Source: Symbiodinium natans (taxonomy: Eukaryota; Sar; Dinophyceae; Suessiales; Symbiodiniaceae). Taken from it: DNA of 64,000 bases. Below the pieces are notes generated by a model. That model saw only the letters and a list, made by a program, of their open reading frames with translations. It was not told the origin of the DNA and ran no database searches. A program made the position numbers and the translations under genes. This document shows, one piece after another, positions 44,372 to 55,800 of the stretch (positions are counted from its first letter, which is position 1; each line of letters begins with the position of its first letter). The stretch is taken from contig CAJNDS010000083.1 in the NCBI GenBank assembly GCA_905221605.1, forward strand, positions 151,501 through 215,500, read 5' to 3'.

Positions 44372-45345
44372 TTGAACAGCATTGCAGCAACGCCTTGCTC
44401 GTCGCCAGGCAGGGAGGAGCTTGGGTGGAACCAAGAGAATGAGTTCAGCCCAGCAGCTGGGCGATGCTTGTTAGTTTGCATTCCCCATCATTCCCCGCAT
44501 GCGCTTCAAGATGCTTCGAGTGTGTTGCCAGGCGAACCTCACCAAGGAAGGCTGCAAGGAGTTCTTGCTGCAAGCAAACGGACCCGAGCCAGCAGTTTTT
44601 GCCATCGCTGCTGCTTGATACGGTTGCGGTCGTGCACATCTCAGATGGCACGACTCGTAAGGAGCAGACCAGAGCGTCCCTTTCCACGAGCCGGCAATCA
44701 TGCAGAAGTATGCCGCGTGCTTTGGCAACATAAGTTCTAAGCTATTTCAGTTGATAAGATGTCCGGACGCCGTCTCCCGAGATGAAAGGTGAATAGAACT
44801 GGGTCGGGCATTGTAAGGTGTGGAATTTTGGTCTGGGAGGAAGCGCCGGACCGAGACTCCCGGGACCTCAGCGTCGTGGGACAGCACTGGCCGACCTTCG
44901 TTGTCACGAACTTTCGCGAGCCGCCGGTTCTGCTGCCGCAGGAGCCGCCTTTTGGGCCATTTGCGAGGTGAATTCTCGGGTGCTAGACTGGCATAGCTAG
45001 TGCATTTAGTCGTGGCCTCGCTGGGGACCACAGGACGTGGAGCAGGAGATGTTGGCTGCTGCACCTCGTTCCCCTCGTAGCCCCTCGCCGCTTGCCGCAG
45101 CAGCGCTGGCGGCTGCTGAGCGACCAGGTGGACATTGCATGATGCTGCCAATGCCATGGCATGAGCGGTGTGTGAGCGGCGATGCTCTTGCAAGGTGTCA
45201 CGGCGCAGCTTCATGGCACTATCGGGTCGCAGAACTGGGAAGACCGGAAGAACAAGGTTGGAGCACGGCATGGGCTTACAGCTACTTATCCTTCAGCCAC
45301 AGCTGTATGCTCTGGACGGCGGTGCTCCTGAGTCCCTCACACTAA
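44372..45345 (+). CDS. Coding-like exons, possibly 5' part of the FkbM gene
   Basis: About 44500-44610 reads MLRVCCQANLTKEGCKEFLL then QANGPEPAVFAIAAA. About 44850-44970 reads DLSVVGQHWPTFVVTNFREP then PVLLPQEPPFGPFA. About 45037-45165 reads VEQEMLAAAPRSPRSPSPLA then AAALAAAERPGG. These are plausible + strand exons within 1.2 kb upstream of the methyltransferase exons, with no other gene between. Membership in the FkbM gene is inference from position. A 174-codon minus-strand frame covers part of this region and is considered a shadow. Confidence 0.35.
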
Positions 45346-45625
45346 GTATGCTACGACATGCATGCGTGCAGGCATGCATGCCTATCTGTTGCCTGTCACC
45401 TACATGGGTGCTGACTGAGACTGCGACTGGGGTCTTGTTTCAAGCATGTCACATCATGTCCCAAACAAGCAAAGCTTGGCGTTCTCCCCGTCGTTCCCTG
45501 CACTCCAGTGTATGGAGCCCTCTGGGTGATAGTTGGAACTTTTGGAAACCAAGGCCCGGCAGAAGGGCACAGGTCGTGAGGTTTCCCTTAACCTTCCTGT
45601 GCCTCTTTGCCGGGAATGCTTGCAG

Positions 45626-46601
45626 GAATTGACAACTTGAGGTGGCCCGCCTCGCCAAACATAAATGAAAGCCATTTACGCCTAGAACCTGTAAACAAAG
45701 AAGACCTAGATGTACCAGCAAAGCCTTATAGCGAGCCTCGATTTGCAGGGTCGTGCTCCGCATGCTTTCCTCCTACCGTTCTACGACACCAATATAGGGC
45801 ACTGGATGAAGCAGCATGGCTCCATGAACCCTCTGCAATCCTACGAGATGCAGTCCCTTCTGCAACCAGGGGACACAGTGATTGATGTGGGAGCCAACCT
45901 CGGCTGCTACACAGTGCCCTTCGCGGAGCGTGTGGGCGTGGCAGGCAAGGTCATCTCCTTCGAGCCTTTCCGTTGGCTTCGGCAAGTCGTAGCAGCCAAT
46001 GTTGCCATGAACGGCCTCAGCAACGTTTGGCTTCCTCCTGTGGGACTCAGCACGTCACGAGCAAGCTTCGAGGCACGCCCACCTCAGCTCAAATTCTTCT
46101 CATCGCCTGGCGGCATGAAGCTTCAACAGCAGCAGCAGGATGCAAAGCCAGAGGAGGTCATGCAACTCAACATAGTCAACTTGTTTCTTATCTTTCTGTA
46201 TGTTTGGCGCGCATGCCCCCGCCCTCCCCCCCCCCCCCCCCCCGCGCGAACATTGAGCCAATCCAGAGGTCATGCAGCTGTATGACTGGGACTCTGCCCC
46301 AGAACGCATCACAGTCCTAAGCCTCGATGAAGTTCTTGGGCTGGTGCCTTCTCCTGGCGTGGAGCTCTTAGGCCTCCCCCAGGTGGACGACGTTCGGCTG
46401 ATCAAGATCGACGTGGAAGGAATGGAGAAGGAGGTGCTTGCAGGGGCACGACGAGCTGTACAGGCATTTAAGCCCATCGTCTGGACCGAGAACGTCGCGT
46501 ATTTTTCGTCGAACGGTCCGGGCCCAAGCAGTTGTCCCTTCCGGCCACCATTCAAGGTCACCTTCTCTCATAAGGCAAGCCTTGATGCTGGGACATGCTG
46601 A
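45626..46601 (+). CDS. FkbM-family SAM-dependent methyltransferase
   Basis: Three exons. 45626-45690 reads SPNINESHLRLEP. After a 58-bp GT-AG intron, 45749-46156 reads PFYDTNIGHWMKQHG, QPGDTVIDVGANLGCYTVPF, GKVISFEPFRWLRQVVAANV. After a 112-bp intron, the exon from 46269 reads VMQLYDWDSAPERITVLSLD, VRLIKIDVEGMEKEVLAGA, FKPIVWTENVAYF. D-V-G-A-N-x-G is the SAM-binding loop, F-E-P is motif II and K-I-D-V-E-G-M-E-x-x-V-L-x-G is the FkbM signature. Family members O-methylate sugars or polyketides; the substrate here is unknown. The intron phases are clean. The frame stays open to TGA at 46599-46601, but a splice after about 46517 to further C-terminal exons is possible. The gene sits between the two channel copies on the same strand. 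Confidence 0.8.
46157..46268 (+). mobile_element. Introner-like intron with 11-bp flanking direct repeat
   Basis: The 112-bp intron separating FkbM exons is flanked by exact copies of GAGGTCATGCA at 46154-46164 and 46266-46276. Splicing GAG|GTCATG...AGAG|GTCATG restores one copy and the frame. It contains a long C run (about 46222-46243). Direct repeats overlapping both splice sites are what insertion of an introner element with target-site duplication would leave. Confidence 0.55.
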
Positions 46602-47168
46602 GATGTGATGGCAGATGCGACGGCAGATGTGCTGACAGATGTGTGTTTGTTAGATATTTAATATGAGGAGTTATCAGGAGATGTGCGTTGCTACGATACT
46701 GTAGTTGCTACGCTGCTACAATTTGCAATTATTCTGCACTACAAAGATGTTTGCAAATCCAGCAGGCCTGTACCCCATGCCGACCGCTTGCTGGACGTGT
46801 TCGCATATGCTCGCTTCTGATCGTCTGTGTTAGCATAACTTCGTTACTGGTGGTTCTGCGGATTTGGACTTGCGCAGTGTGCCCGCCGCAATCTTCTTGT
46901 CCAAAGACACGCTCACTCTTGATGACAATAGTCCAGAGAGCACACGCCTTCTGCCAGGTGCTAATACTCCTCCCATCACCACAGTGACCCTTGCATCACC
47001 CTCACGAAGAAGAGCTGGGACGTTCTGAAACTTAGGTCCCTCTCGGGGCTCATTCTTTTTTTCGGGTGCGACATTTTGTCAGGCCCAGGGAGTAGAAGCT
47101 TAGGGAGTTTACGCAGCCCCTGTGTTTAAACATGGAGGAAGGCGGCACGATGAAACCTCTAGAGCCCG
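46602..47168. other. No supported gene
   Basis: Probable 3' region of the FkbM gene. One frame near 46905-47030 reads KDTLTLDDNSPESTRLLPG and could be a late exon, but no phase join was confirmed. Confidence 0.4.
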
Positions 47169-47753
47169 TTGCCAAGACGGGCTTGGCCAAGCTACCAAAC
47201 CGAGGATGCTATGCAGCCAAGATCTTTACCACCTCGAGTGGGCAAGTGTTTAACGGTCTGCTTCAGTGCCAGAAGACTTGGACCCGGCAGCTGTAGCAGC
47301 TGGAGATATCTCCTGCGGCACTGTGAAGAGCTGGTGGGGGAAGTGGAAGGTTTCCCGGGACACAAGGTGGTCGACGTGCAACTCAGAGACGCTGGGCCCG
47401 GTCGCCGTAGCTGGTCACTGGGCTGGGCTGAGCTCGGAGACGGTGCTCCACCCAAACTCGGGTCACCTGGTCTTGGGACAAAGCTGGGTTTGAGAGTTGA
47501 TGCAGCATTGAAGCCAGCCTGGTGCCTGAGAGTCTCGCCACCAACCGGAGCCAGACCTAGTCAGAACCCTGCACATGGAGCATCTGACAGCAGGAGTTTG
47601 AGGCTTCCAGAGGTGCGTCCCCGAACTCCTCAGAGGCACCGCAACATGATGGAGAGTTTTCAGACCACGGCAACACGGTTTCCCCCCGCAACTCGACCCT
47701 TCAATCAGCTGAAAGCTAGCTGCTATTCGGCACTGCTTTCCGGCGACGCCTAA
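47169..47753 (+). CDS. Unassigned ORF
   Basis: A frame open for 194 codons ends with TAA and reads VVDVQLRDAGPGRRSWSLGW, LRLPEVRPRTPQRHRNMMES, RFPPATRPFNQLKASCYSAL. An alternative start of coding in another frame at about 47178-47280 reads TGLAKLPNRGCYAAKIFTTS. No domain. It could be a terminal exon of a gene between FkbM and channel B, or a chance frame in GC-rich DNA. Confidence 0.3.
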   Translation: MPRRAWPSYQTEDAMQPRSLPPRVGKCLTVCFSARRLGPGSCSSWRYLLRHCEELVGEVEGFPGHKVVDVQLRDAGPGRRSWSLGWAELGDGAPPKLGSPGLGTKLGLRVDAALKPAWCLRVSPPTGARPSQNPAHGASDSRSLRLPEVRPRTPQRHRNMMESFQTTATRFPPATRPFNQLKASCYSALLSGDA

Positions 47754-48992
47754 GAAAAAGCAGTTGACGGGATATAGCTAGGACCAGTGGAGCCCGGCAA
47801 AGCTTCTTCTTAACCTCGAAAGTTCCCACAGCACTGACGGGCAGCTGCCCAACCCCTTTTCACTGCCCAAAGCGCATGATTTCTTCCGGGATGCCACCCA
47901 TTGTGTCGAAGAACTGCCATTGCTTAGAAAGCTATATCTTCACGTCCTTCGGGTTCGCTTCGCAGCGTGCACCTGTGCACCTGTGGCGTGGGCATGACAT
48001 CAGGTAATCAAGGCAAGCTTGGTTCGTCAAATGGCTGCCAAGCTCAGGTCAGGATGTGTCCTTCCTGCAGTCGCTCAGCTGATTTGGTGATGGCAGCTCC
48101 ACACACTTGAGGCAGGTGTCCGACCTCGTAAATTCTGAACCTTCAACTCTTTACACACCTATTAACTACTGTAGATTTGCGAGTGGCCGAAAATGGCCGC
48201 AGTGGGCCCAAATTTCAGGTTGCCGCGGTGGGTGGGCAATTTGGAGGTTCCATGGTACTGAAGCTCAGGATAATGGACGAGATGGAGTATGCGTGTGCTC
48301 AGGCGCAAAACGCACCAAATGACATCATTTGCACCGACCGGCAAGGTCGAGGGCATCAAATTCTTTAACACATCGGCTGAGCCTCTGAGCCTGGCAAGAT
48401 GCCGTGGCACAGGCTGCTACGTTAGAAGCAGAAACAAGCATCGTTGTGCCCCTGCTTGCGCAGTTGCCTCGTTGGGCAGCATCTCACACAAGTTGCAGAG
48501 TGTAGCAACCGGCTGCTAGAAGAGTAGCTGCCGAGGAGTGCGGGTTGCTTTCGGTTCTGGAAGAAGCTTGTGCTTGATTTCGCTGCCAGAAGGCATGCTT
48601 GTGGAGGCGAGGAGGATACTGAGTGCAAGAGTTTGCTAATATCCCCACAAACATGATACATGTCTGGATAGTTGGCCGCGTGCAAAACGCAAGTTGCCAG
48701 AGCTGCATGTCCATGCCGCCACTCAAAGCCGCAGTCAGTTTGCAGTGCTTCTGAAAGCGCCAGCTGAGTAGCTGCAAGCAACCACTCAATGTTTGGTGAT
48801 TGACTAGCAGCATAGCAGTCCAAGCACGCTACTTCCGTAGCTTGAGACTGGTCACCCGTTCTGCGACCAAGCCCAGAACTGGGCAGTTTCGACAGAACTG
48901 GGCAGTTTCGACAACCATGGCCCTTTGGCATGAACTGGTTGTGGCTTGTGCTGGATGGGTACAGGGTAGGGCTCATGTCTTTCAAGCTTGAG
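47754..48992. other. Upstream region of channel B; weak minus-strand ORF
   Basis: No + strand exon supported. On the minus strand, 48422-49030 is open for 202 codons and its middle reads IEWLLAATQLALSEALQTDC then FEWRHGHAALATCVLHAA, which looks more protein-like than most shadows. It runs into the first matched exon of channel B on the other strand, has no recognised family, and would be the only minus-strand gene in the window, so I leave it unannotated at low confidence. Confidence 0.3.
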
Positions 48993-51900
48993 GACGACGA
49001 CCCTGCTTTCGGCAACCGTGGCGCTGCCATAGGCGTCTATGTCGAGAGACCCAACAGACCTGGCAAGGCCTGATGACTGTGTTAGTAGCATGGGCTGCCA
49101 AAGACAACCGAGGCAACTGACTTTCTTGGTTTAATTTCAGACGCAGTGGTGGGTGGAACTGACCGTCAATCGACACTTTCTGGCGAGGTGTTCAAGCTTC
49201 GAGATCTTCGTGCCAGCAAGGACACAGGCGGCTATGCCAGCCAGGAAAACTACCCACGATCATCTCCAGATCGACACTCAGCTGAACAGGGTAGGCAGTT
49301 TCGATCTACTCGTCCAGCTTGGGGAGGCACACGCTGAGAGGGCGGGCATGTGCGCAGTCGCTCTTTCAAGCAGTGTTTAAGCAGAGCAAGGGCACCCATA
49401 CAGTCTTGCACAGCACCATGCGCCGTTTGCCGCTCAGCACCTGGCAATGCATCCCTGAACGGCGCTGCCACGCTGCCGCAATCGACAACCTAAAACATGC
49501 CCACATGTACAAGCAGCAAGTAGTCAATGGACAGTTTAGCCGTTTCTCATCCCTCACCAGCTGGGGGACGTACACACTGTTTAGCACTATAATACACTAT
49601 ACTAGCAGATACTAGCAATTACGCATATCAAGATGCGTAGGTACATGTCATACATATTATGTGCTCATACGCACACATGTCAACGAATATGTGCTCCTCC
49701 TATGGTGCACTACAATGTAGCACACGAAAAAAACGTCGCATCACGCACAGAAAGTTGTCAAAGGTGATCCGTCGCCGCTTCCGTCCCCGCTTCCGTCCCC
49801 GAGCTACCGGACAAAAGGCTTGGAGACACCGGACTCGCGCCGCCACCTCAGTGGGGCACCAGGGAGACTCGAGTTGTGCTCCGTGAGTTGTGCTGCCCTT
49901 TCTGCGCCGGACTTCGGGGTTCCACGAGTCCACGGATGACAAGGTGGGCGTTCGGGATCACCACTGCGAAAGGCTGCAGATTACAACTTCCTGGAGGAGC
50001 CACGAAGCCGCTTGCAAGCCGAAGCACGCACGTCCAAGCCACATGTATTTGCTGTGCTGACTTTGAACTAGCTCCACTGGTTACCATGTTGCGCATTGCG
50101 CATGCCATGGGGGCTAGTCCTGAGGTCATAGGCGAGTGCACCCGGAACACTCTTTTGACGACGACGATCTGCTACCACGCAGCAAGGATGCAAACCAGAC
50201 CTCGAGTCCCTCTGCTCCCTCTGACCCCAAAGACCTGCTTGGAAGTATTACACGTACGAAATTCATACAATGGTGCAGCATTGCACCTACTCCGCTTGCC
50301 GACCCGCCCCCCAAATTATCGGACTCCAAAGTTGAGCCCTTTTCAAGCACCTCCCCACCCTCGCTTACGCAAGGAGGGAGACTCGGGGGTCAAGGGCTTA
50401 GAGAAAGTGGGCTTGTGGCTAGAATTTGCTGCGGAAAGAAACCTTCGACCCTGAAAACAGATCAGGGCCCGGACAGTTGGACTATAGAGGCTCAAACAGT
50501 AACAGTCGCCCGATTCTGCTTAAGTCTGGAAAGTTAATTTTATCGCAGCTCCACAACAAAGGCAGGTGCGTCACTATCTTTCGGAGGCTCAAGGTCCTGG
50601 AATCGTAGGTTAGGCCGTGGCAGTGGCGTCATGCCGGTTGCCAGTTCTGCACTCCACTTGCATTCTTTCGAAGTTCTTGCTGCTCCTGTTTTGCATCGAT
50701 GGCTGCATGCTGGCCTCTGGTTTTGCAATGCGCAATCCGATCATTGCAAACCGGATGCTGTGCCAAACCCTGCCAACAGCCCAGCTGTTCTCACCTTTGT
50801 GCATCTTCAACACGACGACAACGGCAAACTTTGCAAGATGCTCACCTGCTCTTCGGTCTGAACTGGCCAAATTCCAATCGTCAAATCAATGGTTGGTGGA
50901 GTTGTGCTTGTCAAAGGTCTGGCATTTTCTGTAATGAGTCGGAAGGCGGGACTCACCGGCGTGAAATTCCGAACAGAAAGAGAAGCGCCAAAGAATTTCA
51001 GCAGACATGCCAAGTTGAATTTGTCGGCATGTTCAGTTCTGGGGCAGCATTGCCAAAGATGCCCATCTAAGCAGGGGGATATTGGTCCAACGGAGTTTCA
51101 AACAAAGGCCGCACATGCAACACACGGAAGCACAGTTTGGCAAGGTGCTTGGTGCTTGCATGTGCCCATGCTGTGCTTTCCATTGCTTACCTTGCTTTGG
51201 CGCATGCATTATTGAATGTTTGGCATGCTTGGGCTGTTGGGGCTTGCGGGGTTGCGTTAGGGCTGAGCGATGCCGAAATAGTGACCAGTTACTAAGTCGA
51301 TGATGGCAGGCAAACGAAGAAACCAGGTTAGTGAGGTCCCCAAAATGGGCCTGGAAAGCTGGCATGAACTAGTGGCCTCTGTCTACCGTACAGATTCTTG
51401 TGGCTTGCTATCGGGCATTCCCCTCCCTCCCCGCTTCGGTTTGAGCACCTTGCTCCCAAGCTGAGGTCACAGCTTCAACTCCCAGCACTCTTCACATGAT
51501 AGCCTCCGCACTTTGGCTCACAAAACCAGTCTCAGGGGCAGGGCTGCAAAGGGACGTTCACGGCTGGCCTGATAGTCGCAAGCTTTTGGTGCGCAAGTCG
51601 AGGTTCCCATAATGATTTCTCCTCATCTCTTTTAAGGATGGACTGTGGACGCGAGACCAATGAGCAGAGGCAGGGAAGACAGAGGTGCCGCCGCGGCAAG
51701 GAGGAAGCTCCCGCCATTCTCCATGCGTTGCCGTATCGCATGCATATGTAACCTCTTCAAACCGAGGTCCGCAACCCTATCTCAGACAGCCAAGTGGCGA
51801 AAGGTACAGCATCTTGGATCGGTTTCGAGAAGCGCGAAGTATTACCGACGATTCTGCTGCGAAGAGCAATTCCAGTGCTAGAAGGGTGCGGTCGAATCAA

Positions 51901-52798
51901 CAGCAAGAATACTGCGCACACAACTCACCGGCACAAACTCCAAATTCTGATCAGCTTTCTTATGCCGTTGGACACATCACCGAAGCTGCCATCCTGCAAA
52001 AATCCGTTCAAAATAGGCGCCAACAGCGCCACGTACTTCAAGATTGGTTCACATCATATTTCTGTCCAGTATTGTTGATGCTTCTTTTGGTGGAACTGAG
52101 GCATGAGTGCCCCCAACGAGCTCTCGATGAGCAGAAGGCCGCCAGGGCCTGCAGGACCTCAGTCCAGTGAGGAGTTCCGCAGCCTCTTGCTCGAACTCCG
52201 TTCTCTTTGGCTTGATGGATGTCCAAATTTGTTTTGGAGTCGACGGTTGGGTGAATTAAGGTTGGCTGGCCAGCGTATTGGAAGGAGAGCGGGATGCCTT
52301 GTACGAGGCGGGGACGCCACTCAAAGGAATGTTCCGGGTTCAGAGGTCAAGCAATTTGAGTTGATGTTTGCATTGTGCCGCACTAGTACGGCAGCGTGCT
52401 CGGTTTAGCTGTTCCACCGCAGGTCTTGCGCGGACGTCACATCGAAATCCTCAGCCAAGTCGGTGTGAAGCTCGACTCTTGACAAAATTGGATACATTTA
52501 AGGGAGAACGTCAGGCCCTGCGACACACCATACTTCCATTCTTGGCAGGACAGAATGGGAAAGCCCGGAGCGCCGAGTGACTCACCAAAGCCCCTGCGGG
52601 TAGCGCCGCAAAGAGGTGGCTCTGGCCGGCACCAAAGATCGTTTAAAATTGGGATAAGGACCCACAATTACCCAGATGCTTTTGCATATGCACTAAGTCA
52701 CTACGCACCGACGTTGCACGAACGATATGACGGATGTTGCGCGTCCTGAGGCATGGAGCCACAGCTGCTGCCCGGAGCCCTTCGGTGAGCAGTCGAAA

Positions 52799-52832
<34 letters not shown>

Positions 52833-55800
52833 GCCCCCCCCCGGGCGCCCCCCCGGGCCCCCCCCCCCCCCCTCTGTTCTGTTTAGTTTGCCCCCCCCTT
52901 GGTTCTTTAAATTGTTCCATATGAGTGCCTTGAGGTTTTGGTGTTTTCAAATCCTGCTTTGTAGGGGAGTAACGACATGCCAGCAGAAGTCTCTGGCCAG
53001 CTTGGTATTGTCCCTCAAATGGGTTTCCGCGCTGCTAAGGCATTGGTGGTGCGTGAGGATTGGACATCCGGCACGAAAAAACCCGACAATGTGCCCTCTG
53101 CGAAAAAGGCCCCCGTTGACCAACATGCTTCGAATTTGCCTTTGGACTCCTTGATGTCATAGACGCACCACTCGGATCTGCTGAGGTGGCCGATGCCTCC
53201 TTGACAGACGACACGGACACAAAACCAGCTGTCGGCGGAGATGAGACCCAACGGCAGAAGCACATGCCATGCCCTCTCTGTCTGAGACAGCCAACACACG
53301 GTCCACAGAAATGTGTTTTGCCCGTCCAGTACTCTCGCAACCTTGAGTGGAAGGGTCAGCTTTTTTGCTTGAGTGGAAGGGTCAGCTTTTTTGCCTGGCA
53401 TCAGGCTTTGGTGCTTTCAGGCGTTCAGATTCTCAAAAAGATGATGCACATTCCAAATGAGCCACCTTCAGCTACATGTCGATTCAGACTACAACTTGAA
53501 CTCACCATTTGATGTATATGCTTATCCTTACGCATGTTTCCGTGCGTGGCTGCATGATGCGTGTGTGCGCGGGCGTACGCGATCGTGCGCGGGCGTGCGC
53601 GGGCATGCGCGGGCGTGCGTGGGCGTGCGTGGATGCGTGCGTGGATGCGTGTGCGTGCATGCTTGTGCGTGCTGGTGCATGCCGCTGCGTGCCTCGTGCG
53701 GGTGTCTGAGGGTTGTTAATTTGGTTGATCACGAAAGCTAGCTGCTAGCTCCTTTGGAGCTTGCGGGAGCTTTTGTTTACAGAGTTTGTTTTGGGACAAA
53801 CAGCACTCAAGGGCCTTAATCTCCGATGTATCGGTTAATGGGTGTCGGGGCGGTGGGGGGGGGGCTTTGGTGTCCGTCACAATGGGGGTCCCCCGCCCCC
53901 GCAAGATGGACACTTAAAGGCTATGCTGCACGTGCGTGCCTTGTAAACATATACTTTACAAAGGATGCACCCGCAGAATAGACGCAACGCACCCGCAGAA
54001 TAGACGCAATGCACCCTTAGCAACAGCACACTGTGTCCTGCCTGCGCGGAGGGCGCGGAGGGCGCGGAGCACATGTGCTGTTTTTAATCGTACAACGCAA
54101 GCTCGCCTAGGATATACTTTGTTTGCTGCCCACATGTGCTGTCTTCATGCGTGCAACGCAAGCTCACTCAGGATATACTTTGTTTGATGCCCACATGTGC
54201 TGTCTTGATGCGTGCAACGCAAACTCACATAGGATAGACTTTGTTTACGTGCATAAATCGCTTCAATATTGTCCAGTTAGGTCAGGAGCTCAGTTGTGTC
54301 TCGTGTTGTTCCGTTGCGTCCTCGGTTCCAATGTGCCTCTGCTACGCGGTGCTGGCTTTTCTCGGATGGAATTAGCTTTCGTTCGCCATGCTCTCAAGGT
54401 GTTTGCTTACTTGCGTGGCTTAGGAGCATCCCGAACGATCCATAGCTTTCAGCAAGAACCCTGTTGAGACGATCGAAACAGAAACCGGGTCAGACTCAGA
54501 TGCTTCTTGGCTGCAACACTGGAAACCCTTGGCAAGCTCTAGCTGCTGGCCTTCGTCATGATTTTTCGTTCTTTCCGGCCGAATCATAGCCGAGCTTAGC
54601 ACTTGTCTCGGATGTAGCGAAGGAAGACTCCGAAGAGGGTAAGAAGAAAGGAGGAGGCATGAGCGCTGCTAGTAGTCGCTCCGTGGCTGCACATATCTTG
54701 GTCGTTCAGCATGGCAACTCGGAACCAGTGGCTCTTCGTCTTGTGAGGCATGATCACCCACACTGCAATTCCACACCTTCGTAAGAACGAGTTCATGAAT
54801 GAGCTGCAAGCGCTTCCGTTCTGGCATCCAGGACTAAGCACTGTGTGTGACCCAAGAAGTTCGCTGGTTGATTCAGCTTGCATTCCTGCATTTCCTGCGC
54901 AACGAAGCCAGTCCTCTTCCAGACATCATACCGCAGCTTGGGTGGTGTTGCCGCCGCATGCTGAATTCATGTTGCAGGGACCCATGACATTTCCAGAAGA
55001 GGCTGCTGGCTCCTGCAGGACGGTATGTGCACACGACTCAGTTTGATGCCATCTTCTGCGGCGTTATTTTAGCAAACACGGTTGTGACACTTGGCGGCAG
55101 ATTCTACGATTTTGAAGGTTGTCGTTGAGGTATTGAGGCATCCACGCTTGAACTTCTTGTCCAGTTGGTATTCAACAGGAAGTCGAAAGAAACGAACATT
55201 TGTTGCACTGTGGGCTCTCTATAGCTTGAATGGTTCGCCGTCGGCTTGAATGGCAGGGCAACCAGCCGACATGTCATGTGCATCAACCTACATCAACGGT
55301 TGTGGCTCCCCAGATGAATATGTGTCACAACGCCAAGGCTTCATCGCTGTCACAACCTTTCAACCTTCCTAAGGCAACTTTCGCCCGTCGTGCCGCAGAG
55401 TCGCGCAACACAAGAAAATTAGAAAACGCACAGAGCAGAAACAAATTCAATGCACGAGGAATAATAGTACACCACAGAATAGGCGAGTCCGTGAACAATC
55501 GTTTGTAGAAACAAAAGCTTAAACGCAATGTAAAAACGGTTCAGGCAACTAGAGAAACGATGAGCCAGCGCACAGGTTCTAAAAGACAAGAGACAGTAAG
55601 TTTCAATGCACATCGAAAACACAAAAAGACTAGCATTTTGACTTTGACGCTTTGCGTTGTCTGTGCTGCAGTGAGTGAGCATAGTTCAGCATTCGTGTGA
55701 CCATGTTGGAGCAGAGACAAACTACGAGCATAAAGGAGTTTAATTGGGCGGAGCGGCGATGTGAAAACCAAACCTCCACTTTAGAGAACAATGTTGGCTG

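Noticed and set aside
48422..49030. Minus-strand 202-codon open frame with protein-like middle
   Set aside because: No family, overlaps the first matched exon of channel B, and would be the only minus-strand gene. Kept as a note only, not as a CDS.
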